Below are positions 26,456 to 34,000 of a stretch of 64,000 bases of DNA, one piece after another (position 1 is the first letter of the stretch; each line of letters starts with the position of its first letter). Source of the DNA: Catenulispora sp. GP43. Its GTDB lineage: Bacteria; Actinomycetota; Actinomycetes; Streptomycetales; Catenulisporaceae. The notes below the pieces were generated by a model, which was not told where the DNA came from, did not search any database, and saw nothing but the letters and a program-made list of their open reading frames with translations. Both the position numbers and the translations under genes were made by a program. The stretch spans positions 1 to 64,000 of the forward strand of contig NZ_JBGCCT010000029.1 of assembly GCF_041260665.1 (NCBI RefSeq), in the 5' to 3' direction.

Positions 26456-26754
26456 CTGCGGATCCCCCCAAGAGAGAGTCGTCGTACCGGATTGCGAAGC
26501 AGCCCCCGGCTACCCGCGATCGCTCCCCCGCACTCAATATTTTGACGAAAGCCGGTCGCGTTCGGTTGCCGAACAGTCCCGATCTAGTCCCCAGCTAGTC
26601 CTTTCGGCGTATAAGCGCCACGTATCCCTTCCGGCTCTCCCATCGAGTGGACCATCGGACAGGGTAACGCCACGCGATGCTTCCGTCTGCCTCCAATGGG
26701 TGACAAGCGACCCGAAAGCGTGACGTCTGCTGTTTCGACCGCGTTGGGCGATAC
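26456..26754. other. Intergenic region, slightly AT-richer
   Basis: No gene is supported. Around 26535-26555 the DNA is AT-rich for this window (CAATATTTTGACGAAAG) and contains a TTGACG that resembles a -35 element, but no matching -10 is found at the right spacing. The promoter of the gene at 25484-26455 should lie near 26456-26520. Confidence 0.4.
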
Positions 26755-27330
26755 GTGCCCCACACCCCGCCGCGCACCGAGCCGCCGGATGTCCACAGCG
26801 CGGTGCTCCTGGGGGTCCCGGCCCCCCGCCGCGACCCCGCCGCCACGCCCTCCGGCGGCAACACCCTGACCCGCCTGCGCCGCACCGGCCACCAGGACCC
26901 GGTGGTGACCGACCGCGCCTGGGAGCGCATCAGCGCCCTGCTCCCCGAGCGCCCCCGCCGCCGCCGCAACCCGGGCCGCAAGCCCCTGGACGACCGCGCG
27001 GTCCTGAACGGCATCCTGGTCGTCCTCGGCCGCCGCATCGGCTTCGAGAAGCTGCCGCAGGAACTGGAGTACGGCAGCGGCATGACCTGCTGGCGCCGCC
27101 TGCGCGACTGGCAGCGCGCCGGCATCTGGCCGGACATCGCCCGCGTGCTGCGCGAGGAGATCCCCGAGGCGCGCCGCATCGACTTCGACCGGGTGATCGA
27201 CAGCGGCGAGACCGGCGCGGTCGAGGGCGAGACCCGGGTGGCCCGGCGGCCCCGGTCCACGACGCTGATCCGGCAGCCCTCGCCGGTGGCGATGGAGTTC
27301 GGGTTCACGGCGCTGCGGAAGAGCCGGTAG
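26755..27330 (+). CDS. Transposase-like DUF4096 domain protein, IS5-family N-terminal half
   Basis: Residues about 50-140 match the DUF4096 domain that forms the first part of IS5/IS402-type transposases (VTDRAWERISALLPE, then NGILVVLGRRIGFEKLPQELEYGSGMTCWRRLRDWQRAGIW). The DDE catalytic half is absent; after residue 145 the sequence is unrelated and basic. No terminal inverted repeats are evident nearby. It is either the remnant of an insertion sequence or a domesticated DNA-binding domain. The open frame and GC-rich third positions are intact, which slightly favours domestication. The start (GTG 26755) is uncertain. Confidence 0.6.
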   Translation: MPHTPPRTEPPDVHSAVLLGVPAPRRDPAATPSGGNTLTRLRRTGHQDPVVTDRAWERISALLPERPRRRRNPGRKPLDDRAVLNGILVVLGRRIGFEKLPQELEYGSGMTCWRRLRDWQRAGIWPDIARVLREEIPEARRIDFDRVIDSGETGAVEGETRVARRPRSTTLIRQPSPVAMEFGFTALRKSR

Positions 27331-27370
27331 GGGCAGAGCGCTCGCGGGACGGGTGCGGGTGCGTTGTGGG

Positions 27371-27381
27371 TTGACAGTCAA
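27371..27381. repeat. TTGACAGTCAA palindrome
   Basis: An 11-base palindrome with 5-bp arms in the gap between the transposase-like gene and the ABC exporter 3' end. The TTGACA part equals a -35 consensus, but no -10 follows. Confidence 0.3.
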
Positions 27382-27478
27382 AGGCGATTTTCGGCTCTGA
27401 GGGATCCCAACACCCCGCGTGAGCTGCGGTTCGAGTGTTGGTCGCCTCTGTCCCGGATCCCCCGTGCCTGCAAAACCG

Positions 27479-29449
27479 TCACCCGGCAGCCGCAGCCACC
27501 TCAGGCTCGACGGCATCCGGCCCGACGCCAGCTCCAGCCTCCCCGTCCCCGCCACGCAAACCTTCCTGCCCCTGGAACTGCACCCGATACAGCTCCGCAT
27601 AAAGCCCCTCAGCGGCCAGCAGCTCCTCATGCCGCCCCCGCTCCACGATCCGCCCGCCGTCCACCACCAGGATCTGGTCGGCGTCCCGCACCGTCGACAG
27701 CCGGTGCGCGATCACCAGCGACGTCCGTCCGCGCAGCGCCCGCGCCAGCGCCCGCTGCACCGCCGCCTCGCTCTCGCTGTCCAGGTGCGCGGTGGCCTCG
27801 TCGAGGACGACCACGCTCGGGGCCTTCAGCAGCAGTCGGGCGATCGCCAGCCGCTGCTTCTCGCCGCCGGACAGGCGGTAGCCGCGGTCGCCGACCACGG
27901 TGTCCAGGCCGTCGGGCAGGCTGTGGACCAGGTCCAGGATCTGGGCGTCGCGCAGCGCCTCGGTCAGCTCCTCGTCGGTGGCCGTGGGGCGGGCGTACAG
28001 CAGGTTGCCGCGGATCGTGGTGTGGAACATGTGCGCGTCCTGCGTCACCGTGCCGACCGTGGCGTGCAGCGACTCCAGGGTGACGTCGCGGATGTCCGTG
28101 CCGCCGATGCGGACTGTGCCCGACAGCGGGTCGTACAGCCGGTTGGCCAGGGAGGTGATCGTGGTCTTGCCCGCTCCGCTCGGGCCGACCAGGGCCACCA
28201 TCTCGCCGGCCGCCGCGGTGAAGGTCACGCCGCGCAGCACCGGCGCCGAGGGCGCCTGGTCCAGGCGCGCCACCGACTCCAGGGACGCCAGCGACACCTC
28301 GTCGGCGGTCGGGTAGCGGAAGGCGACGTCGTCGAACTCGACCGCGACCGGTCCGGCGGGCAGGGTGGCGGCGTCCGGCTTCTCCTTGATCATCGGCTCC
28401 AGGTCCAGGACCTCGAAGACGCGGTCGAAGGAGACCAGCGCCGACATCACCGTGATGCGGACGTTGGTCAGCGCGGTCAGCGGGCCGTAGAGCCGGCCGA
28501 GCAGCGCGGCCAGGGCGATCAGGGTGCCCAGGGTGATGGAGTGGCTGATCGCCAGGCGGCCGCCGATCAGGTAGGTCAGCGCGGTGGCCAGGGAGGCGAC
28601 CAGGGTCAGCGCCGTCATGAACCACGCGCCGGTCAGGGCGATGCTGACGCCGGCGTTGCGCACCCCGGCGGCCTTCTCGGCGAACTCCGCGTCCTCCTCG
28701 GCGGGCCGGCCGAACAGCTTGGCCAGCAGCGCGCCGGAGACGTTGAAGCGCTCGGTCATCATCGCCGACATGTCCGCGTTCAGCTGCATCTGGCGGCGGA
28801 CCTGGCCCTGCATACGCTTGCCGACCCGGCGGGCCGGGATCAGGAACACCGGCAGCAGCGCCAGCGAGAGCAGGGTGATCTGCCACGACAGGTAGAACAT
28901 GGTCCCGGCGACCAGCACCAGGCTGATGACGTTCGACACCACGTTCGACAGCACCGAGGTGAAGGCCTGCTGGGCCCCGATGACGTCGCTGTTCAGCCGG
29001 GAGATCAGCGCGCCGGTCTGGGTGCGGGTGAAGAAGGCGATCGGCATGCGCTGCACGTGCGCGAACACCCGGGTCCGCAGGTCGTAGATCAGCCCCTCGC
29101 CGATCCGCGAGGACAGGAACCGGTTCACCAGCGAGGCCGCGGCGTCGCCCACCGCGACCGCGGCGATGATCAGCGCCAGCCTGGTCACCACGCCCCGGTC
29201 GCCCTTGAGCACGCCGTCGTCGACCAGGTTCTGCGCCAGCAGCGGCGGCAGGACCACCAGCACCGCGTCCACGATCGTGATCGCCAGGAACACCGCGATC
29301 AGCGGCCGGTAGGGCCGGGCGATCTTGAAGATCCGCTTGATGGTCCCCGGAGCCAGCTTGTGGTTCAGGATCTCCTTGTCGTTCCGGCCACGGGCGCCGC
29401 GCATCATCATGCCCATGCCCGGCGAACCCATCCCACCACCCATCGACAC
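27479..29449 (-). CDS. ABC exporter with fused membrane and ATPase domains
   Basis: A 656-residue type-IV ABC half-transporter. A Gly/Met-rich N-terminus (about 1-17) precedes six transmembrane helices (about 45-335), followed by the nucleotide-binding domain: Walker A GPSGAGKTT, Q-loop, signature LSGGEKQR, Walker B VVVLDEATAH and H-loop IAHRLST. It acts as a dimer exporting drugs, lipids or peptides. No second half-transporter is adjacent, so a homodimer is likely. The GTG at 29449 has GGGAG eight bases upstream. It is divergent from the kinase-like gene at 29528. Confidence 0.92.
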   Translation of the reverse strand: MSMGGGMGSPGMGMMMRGARGRNDKEILNHKLAPGTIKRIFKIARPYRPLIAVFLAITIVDAVLVVLPPLLAQNLVDDGVLKGDRGVVTRLALIIAAVAVGDAAASLVNRFLSSRIGEGLIYDLRTRVFAHVQRMPIAFFTRTQTGALISRLNSDVIGAQQAFTSVLSNVVSNVISLVLVAGTMFYLSWQITLLSLALLPVFLIPARRVGKRMQGQVRRQMQLNADMSAMMTERFNVSGALLAKLFGRPAEEDAEFAEKAAGVRNAGVSIALTGAWFMTALTLVASLATALTYLIGGRLAISHSITLGTLIALAALLGRLYGPLTALTNVRITVMSALVSFDRVFEVLDLEPMIKEKPDAATLPAGPVAVEFDDVAFRYPTADEVSLASLESVARLDQAPSAPVLRGVTFTAAAGEMVALVGPSGAGKTTITSLANRLYDPLSGTVRIGGTDIRDVTLESLHATVGTVTQDAHMFHTTIRGNLLYARPTATDEELTEALRDAQILDLVHSLPDGLDTVVGDRGYRLSGGEKQRLAIARLLLKAPSVVVLDEATAHLDSESEAAVQRALARALRGRTSLVIAHRLSTVRDADQILVVDGGRIVERGRHEELLAAEGLYAELYRVQFQGQEGLRGGDGEAGAGVGPDAVEPEVAAAAG

Positions 29450-29515
29450 GCGTCTTGCTCCCTTTGTCGTGATCCTGTCAGAGATAAAAGCCGTGAGGCG
29501 ATGCGGCCATTCCCA

Positions 29516-29521
29516 TAACCT
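29516..29521 (+). promoter_or_regulatory. Candidate -10 box, leaderless start at 29528
   Basis: TAACCT is followed by six bases and the ATG at 29528. Confidence 0.45.
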
Positions 29522-29527
29522 TCAGCC

Positions 29528-30505
29528 ATGTTGAACCCTCCGGACTCGTTTCCTGAAGACGAGTTGCGTGCGCTGTTGGCGAACACCTGGGAAGTGCAGG
29601 TCGCGGCGTCGGCGTACGCCCCGGTGGGCTTCGGATCACACCATTGGTCTATCCGGGACGCCGCGGGCGGACGATGGTTCGTCACCGTGGACGAGCTCCC
29701 CGGCGGCGCCGAGGCCGCGGCGGAGCGGCTGCGGGAGTTGAGGAACGCTCTCTCCGTCCCCCGAACCCTACGCGAGCACGGCTACGAGTTCGCCGTCGCT
29801 CCGGTGGCGGCCCCGGACGGCACCATCGTCGCCGAACTCGCCCCCGGCTTCGCGGTGTCGGTCTACCCGTACCAGGACGGCGACGCCTTCCCCTGGCAGC
29901 CCTGGGAAGGCGCCGACCCGTCGCTGCGGGACCAGGCCCTGGCGATCGTCGGCGAACTCCACGGCGCGCCCCGCTCCGCCTGGGGCGCCGCCGACACCGA
30001 GGACTTCGCGATCCCGCAGCGCGACGCCCTCGACGCCATCCTCGACGGCCGTCTCCCCGACCCGGCGGCCGGCCCCTTCTCCGGCCCGGCCGGCGCCCTC
30101 GCCGCCCGCCACGCCCCGCTGCTCGGCCGCCTGCTGGCGCACCACGACGCCCTCGCCGACGCCGCCCGCGCCCGCCCGGAGACCTTCGTCCTCACCCACG
30201 GCGAGCCCCACCTCGGCAACTTCCTGCGCGGCCGGGACCGTCTGCTGCTCATCGACTGGGACACCGCCCTGATCGCCCCTCCGGAGCGCGATCTGTGGGA
30301 CTTCGAGCTCGGCGACCCGGGGCTGCAGGACCTCTACAGCCTGCGCTGGGACCTCACCGAGACCGCGATCTACCTGGGCCTTTTCAGCCGGCCCCACCTC
30401 GGCGACGCCAACGAGCGGGCGAGCTGGATCAACCTGGCGGACACCCTGGCGAACCTGGAAACTACCGCCGCTAGGATCGAGCCATCATGGACTTCACGGC
30501 ACTGA
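29528..30505 (+). CDS. Aminoglycoside-phosphotransferase-fold protein
   Basis: A 325-residue protein of the APH/choline-kinase-like family, related to spectinomycin-type phosphotransferases. The catalytic-loop region reads THGEPHLGNFL, where the usual HGD is HGE. The metal-binding aspartate follows in LLLIDWDTA. The N-terminal nucleotide lobe is recognisable from GFGSHHWSI and RWFVTVDE. The substrate is unknown, and antibiotic resistance should not be assumed. The stop lies 19 bases inside the next gene, so the two are probably cotranscribed. Confidence 0.8.
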   Translation: MLNPPDSFPEDELRALLANTWEVQVAASAYAPVGFGSHHWSIRDAAGGRWFVTVDELPGGAEAAAERLRELRNALSVPRTLREHGYEFAVAPVAAPDGTIVAELAPGFAVSVYPYQDGDAFPWQPWEGADPSLRDQALAIVGELHGAPRSAWGAADTEDFAIPQRDALDAILDGRLPDPAAGPFSGPAGALAARHAPLLGRLLAHHDALADAARARPETFVLTHGEPHLGNFLRGRDRLLLIDWDTALIAPPERDLWDFELGDPGLQDLYSLRWDLTETAIYLGLFSRPHLGDANERASWINLADTLANLETTAARIEPSWTSRH

Positions 30506-31293
30506 GCGCCCGCCAGGGCAAGATCATGGTCTCGGTCGGGGACTCCTTCACCGAGGGCATGTGCGACGACACGCTGCCGGACGGCTCGTTCCGCGGCTGG
30601 GCCGACCGCGTCGCCGAACGACTGGCCGCCGACGACCCGCACCTGCGGTACGCCAACCTCGCGGTGCGCGGCAAGCTGATCGGCCAGATCGAGCGCGACC
30701 AGATCCCGCTCGCGGCGAAGATGGACGCCGACCTGATCACCCTGGCCGGCGGCCTGAACGACGTGCTGCGCCCGGGCTGCGACATGAAGGCCGTCGAGGC
30801 CAGCGTCCAGTCCTGCTTCCAGCAGCTGGCCACCACCAAGGCCACGATCGTCCTGTTCCGCCCGACCGACCCGCGCCGCCGGATGCGCGGCTCGCAGCGC
30901 CTGATGCCGGCCGTCAACCGGCTGATCGAACTGGTCGACGCCTTCGGCGAATCGCACGGCGCGGTGGTCGTGGACCTGTTCACGGCCCGGGTCTTCGACG
31001 ACCCGCGCATGTGGGCCGAGGACCGCCTGCACTTCTCCCCCGAAGGCCACCGGCGCGTCGCCGAGGCGGTGCTCCAGGCGCTCGGCGCCGAACCGAGTTT
31101 CGAGTGGCGCGCGGGCCTGCCCCCTGAGCGGCCCAAGCCGTGGCTCCAGGCCCGGGGGCAGGACCTACGGTGGATGCGGGTCTACCTGCTGCCGTGGATC
31201 GGCCGCCGGATCACCGGCAAATCCTCCGGCGACGGCCGCGCGGCCAAGCGGCCCGAGCCGTTGCCGGTGGTGGTGGAGCCCACGCAGGCATAG
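30487..31293 (+). CDS. SGNH/GDSL-type hydrolase
   Basis: A 268-residue SGNH hydrolase: block I GDSFTEG (Ser nucleophile), Gly in block II, block III GGLND and block V DRLHFSPEGH (Asp and His). There is no signal peptide, so it probably acts in the cytoplasm on an ester or acyl substrate. The C-terminal 60 residues (after PPERPKPW) are basic and atypical. It overlaps the end of the kinase-like gene. TAGGAT at 30472-30477, nine bases before the ATG, could give an internal promoter. Confidence 0.87.
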   Translation: MDFTALSARQGKIMVSVGDSFTEGMCDDTLPDGSFRGWADRVAERLAADDPHLRYANLAVRGKLIGQIERDQIPLAAKMDADLITLAGGLNDVLRPGCDMKAVEASVQSCFQQLATTKATIVLFRPTDPRRRMRGSQRLMPAVNRLIELVDAFGESHGAVVVDLFTARVFDDPRMWAEDRLHFSPEGHRRVAEAVLQALGAEPSFEWRAGLPPERPKPWLQARGQDLRWMRVYLLPWIGRRITGKSSGDGRAAKRPEPLPVVVEPTQA

Positions 31294-31301
31294 CCGGCGA
31301 C

Positions 31302-31368
31302 GGGGTTGTGCAGGGACCGCGCCGTCCACAAAAATGGCGCGATCCCACGGCAGAGGACCGACAACCCC
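31302..31368. terminator. Nested inverted repeats after SGNH gene
   Basis: The inner arms GGGACCGCGCC (31313-31323) and GGCGCGATCCC (31336-31346) pair over 11 bp with one G:T-type mismatch around a 12-base loop. The outer arms GGGGTTGT (31302-31309) and ACAACCCC (31361-31368) are perfect. This could be a terminator or an RNA structure before the next gene. Confidence 0.5.
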
Positions 31369-31392
31369 ACGACCGACAGGCAGGGCCCCTAA

Positions 31393-32667
31393 TTGGACAC
31401 GCTCCGGCGACTGGGCCTGCGGGCCCGCGGCGACGTCCCCACCGCCGCGTGGCTGATCCTGCTGGCAGTGTTCGTCACCGAGTACTGGTGGTGGCACAGC
31501 CGGGTCACCCTGTGGGACGGCGACGCGCTCTACTATGTCGCGGCCGCCCTGAAGTTCGCCGGACACTCCACCGACGACGCGCTGCGTCTCACCGGGGTCT
31601 TCTTCCACCAGCAGGCCACCGTCGGGCGAATACGCGGCACCCTCACCGGCGTCGCCGGCCAGCCCGGCGTCGGGGAGTTCAACCTCGAGGCGCCGCGCTT
31701 CTTCTACTCGGCGCTGGCGGTTCCGTTCATCTGGATGTTCGGCGCCAAGGGGATCTGGGTCCTGTCCTATCTGTGCGCAGCGGCGTTCCTGTTCGTCAGC
31801 ATGCGCCTGCTGACCCGCCTGTTCGGCGTACAGCTCGCCCTGGGGATGCTGCTGCTGTACCAGATCGCCTACGCGTTCTGGTTCTTCCAGACCGGTATAT
31901 ACACCGAGTCCCTGGCCGCACTTCTCATAGTCCTGATCATCACCAGACTCCCGCTGGACCGCGAGACCTCGCGCAACGACCTGATCTGCATCGGCGTGCT
32001 GCTGCTGGTCCTGGCCTTCACGCGGCAGACGGTCCCGGTGCCGGTGGCGGCCATCGTCTTCGCGTACCTGTGGACCGCGGTGCGCACCAAGACCTGGGGC
32101 AAGGCGAACGTCTGGTGCCGTCCGGCGCTGGTCGCCGGTGGCATCGGGGTGTTCGCCGTGGGGCTGGTGAGCGCGCTGTTCCCGTTCAACGAGCTGCGCC
32201 ACTACTCCGAGGTGAACCACCTCGGCAACACCGCCTACGTCAAGGCGCACCTGGGCCAGACCCTCGGCAAGATCCCGGGCCTGGTGGTGGACATGTTCGC
32301 GCGCGAGTTCCGGGGCGCCTTCGCCGGCGACCACGGCCTGCAGGTGCTGTGGCTGCTGACCGCGGTCGCCGTCGTGCTGCGCTTCCGGAACGTCTACGCG
32401 GCCATGGTCGTCGGCTCGGCGCTGGCCTGCGCGTTCCTGAGCATCCTGGACGCCACCGGGCGCACCTCGCTGCGCTACTTCGTGCCGATGTACCCGATGG
32501 CGCTGATGCTGGTCGCGGACTTCTGGCGGTCGCGCGAGTGGAGCCTCAGGACTCTCCCGTCCCGGCCAGGTCCCGGAACCGCCGGGTCTGAGCCGCCCGC
32601 TCCGCAGCTCGCTGCTCGTCGTACGGACGCCCAGCCGCTGCCCGCAGCAGAGCCTTCGACTCCGTGA
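31393..32667 (+). CDS. Polytopic membrane protein, glycosyltransferase-like
   Basis: A 424-residue integral membrane protein with about nine hydrophobic segments between residues 17 and 375. An acidic WDGDALYYV motif follows the first helix, in the position of the Asp-containing loop of GT-C (dolichol-phosphate-mannose-type) glycosyltransferases. That family assignment is tentative. The start is TTG at 31393, with GCAGGG upstream. The last 40 residues are Pro/Ala/Arg-rich and lie entirely over the 3' end of the opposite-strand enoyl-CoA hydratase gene, a 122-base overlap. Confidence 0.72.
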   Translation: MDTLRRLGLRARGDVPTAAWLILLAVFVTEYWWWHSRVTLWDGDALYYVAAALKFAGHSTDDALRLTGVFFHQQATVGRIRGTLTGVAGQPGVGEFNLEAPRFFYSALAVPFIWMFGAKGIWVLSYLCAAAFLFVSMRLLTRLFGVQLALGMLLLYQIAYAFWFFQTGIYTESLAALLIVLIITRLPLDRETSRNDLICIGVLLLVLAFTRQTVPVPVAAIVFAYLWTAVRTKTWGKANVWCRPALVAGGIGVFAVGLVSALFPFNELRHYSEVNHLGNTAYVKAHLGQTLGKIPGLVVDMFAREFRGAFAGDHGLQVLWLLTAVAVVLRFRNVYAAMVVGSALACAFLSILDATGRTSLRYFVPMYPMALMLVADFWRSREWSLRTLPSRPGPGTAGSEPPAPQLAARRTDAQPLPAAEPSTP

Positions 32668-33322
32668 CCGCGCCGCGCGGGGCGGCCAGCAGGTCAGCGG
32701 CCAGCTTCGCGGCGGCGGCGTGCAGCTCCTCGCGCGGCACGACGTGGTTGGCCAGGCCGATGCGCAGCGCCTCCGCGGCGTCCACATAGCGCGCGGTGGC
32801 CACGATCTCCAGCGCACGCGGGTACCCGACCGCGTCCACCAGCGGCTGCGTCCCGGCCAGGTCCGGCACCAGCCCCAGGGCCGGCTCCTTCATGCAGAAC
32901 AGCGCGTCCTCGGCGGCGATCCGGAGGTCGCAGGCCAGCGCCAGCTGGAAGCCGGCGCCGATGGCGTGGCCCTGGACCGCGGCGACGGTGACCAGATCGG
33001 TGCGGCGCCACCAGGTGAACGCCTGCTGATACCCCTCGATGGTGCGGTCCACCTCCTCGTCGGAGGACGCCGCGAAGGTGGCGAAGTTCTCGAACATCGA
33101 CCGGTCCAGGCCCGCGGAGAACGACTTGCCCTCCGAGCGCAGCACCACGACGCGCACCGTGCCCGGCAGCGCGGCGCCGATCGCGGTCAGCGCGGTCCAG
33201 AACTCAGGGGTCTGAGAATTGCGCTTGTCCGGACGGTTCAGCGTGATGGTCGCGGCCTCGCCCTCCAGCAGCACGTCGATGCCCGCGTCCGCGGCCTGGC
33301 GTGCGGTGTCTTCCCAGCTCAT
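32546..33322 (-). CDS. Enoyl-CoA hydratase/isomerase family protein
   Basis: A 258-residue crotonase-fold protein. The oxyanion-hole segments are SEGKSFSAGLDRSMF and AAVQGHAIGAGFQLALACDLRIA, and the second catalytic region is KEPALGLVPDLAGTQPLVDAVG. A Glu at the first catalytic position is not obvious, and an Asp (VPDLAG) is at the second, so it may be an isomerase or another crotonase activity. The ATG at 33322 has AGGAGAG five bases upstream. The gene is single and may act in fatty-acid or CoA-ester metabolism. Confidence 0.88.
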   Translation of the reverse strand: MSWEDTARQAADAGIDVLLEGEAATITLNRPDKRNSQTPEFWTALTAIGAALPGTVRVVVLRSEGKSFSAGLDRSMFENFATFAASSDEEVDRTIEGYQQAFTWWRRTDLVTVAAVQGHAIGAGFQLALACDLRIAAEDALFCMKEPALGLVPDLAGTQPLVDAVGYPRALEIVATARYVDAAEALRIGLANHVVPREELHAAAAKLAADLLAAPRGAVTESKALLRAAAGRPYDEQRAAERAAQTRRFRDLAGTGES

Positions 33323-33460
33323 GAGCTCTCCTGAATCCGTGCGGACGGTGCCGAAGAGCGAGACTACCCGCGGGTAACTTGTTGCGCCAGCGCGGGCCCG
33401 GACAATGGAGGTGTCCGACGCCGGCCTGGAGCGGCACCGGACGGAAGAGGGAACAGAAGA

Positions 33461-33489
33461 GGGCGGGGTGCCCATCACGCACCCCGCCC
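33461..33489 (-). terminator. Hairpin terminator after small HTH gene
   Basis: GGGCGGGGTGC and GCACCCCGCCC pair perfectly over 11 bp with a 7-base loop. On the minus strand it is followed by a pyrimidine-rich TCTTCTG, about 50 bases after the stop at 33539. Confidence 0.65.
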
Positions 33490-33538
33490 CTTCGTCACCG
33501 GTCGGCTGCCCGAACTCCGCCCGGCTCCTTCACGCTCG

Positions 33539-33757
33539 TCAGGCAGTCTTCGCCTTGCCGCGCGTCGCGCCGCCCCGACCCCGAAGCGTCACACCGGATT
33601 CGCTGAGCATCCGGTGCACGAACCCGTACGAACGCCCGGTGGACTGGGCGAGGGCGCGAATGGACTCGCCCGCCTCGTACTTCGTCTTGAGGTCGATCGC
33701 GAGCTGCGACCGCGCGTCGCCGGTCACCCGGCTGCCCTTCTTGAGAGTCTCGGCCAC
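33539..33757 (-). CDS. Small helix-turn-helix protein, conserved in actinobacteria
   Basis: A 72-residue basic protein with one helix-turn-helix, about residues 20-55 (LKTKYEAGESIRALAQSTGRSYGFVHRMLSESG), followed by a LRGRGGATRG tail. It resembles a very conserved actinobacterial family of tiny DNA-binding proteins whose role is not known to me. The GTG at 33757 has AGGAGG six bases upstream. It has no operon partner. Two inverted repeats lie upstream (33834-33851 and 33878-33914). Confidence 0.85.
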   Translation of the reverse strand: MAETLKKGSRVTGDARSQLAIDLKTKYEAGESIRALAQSTGRSYGFVHRMLSESGVTLRGRGGATRGKAKTA

Positions 33758-33877
33758 ACGTGCCTCCTGGAGTGGATGTGCGCTCTAGGTACACATGATC
33801 ACCCCTCGCAGCGCTCTTGGCCACCGATTCGGCGATGTTGCCCATAACATCAATGTCACGTCGCCCGATCCGACCAG

Positions 33878-33914
33878 TAGATCATGCGGATTTGTCCGGT
33901 TATCGCATGATCTA
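33878..33914. repeat. Perfect 11-bp inverted repeat with 15-base spacer
   Basis: TAGATCATGCG (33878-33888) and CGCATGATCTA (33904-33914) are exact complements. The site is AT-rich for this window and lies between the ABC-F gene stop and the small HTH gene. It could be an operator of the HTH gene or a terminator of the ABC-F gene. Confidence 0.6.
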
Positions 33915-34000
33915 ATTCCCTGGACGAATCAGCCCACGATGAAAAGTCCCGCCCTGGCGTGGGGTGGCGTTTTCTCCCGAAGGCCAGCGCTGGGCGTCGG

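Noticed and set aside
26755-27330. Complete insertion sequence
   Set aside because: The catalytic half, terminal inverted repeats and target duplications are not visible.
29528-30505. Antibiotic resistance kinase
   Set aside because: The fold is shared by many metabolic kinases; nothing in the sequence or context shows an aminoglycoside substrate.
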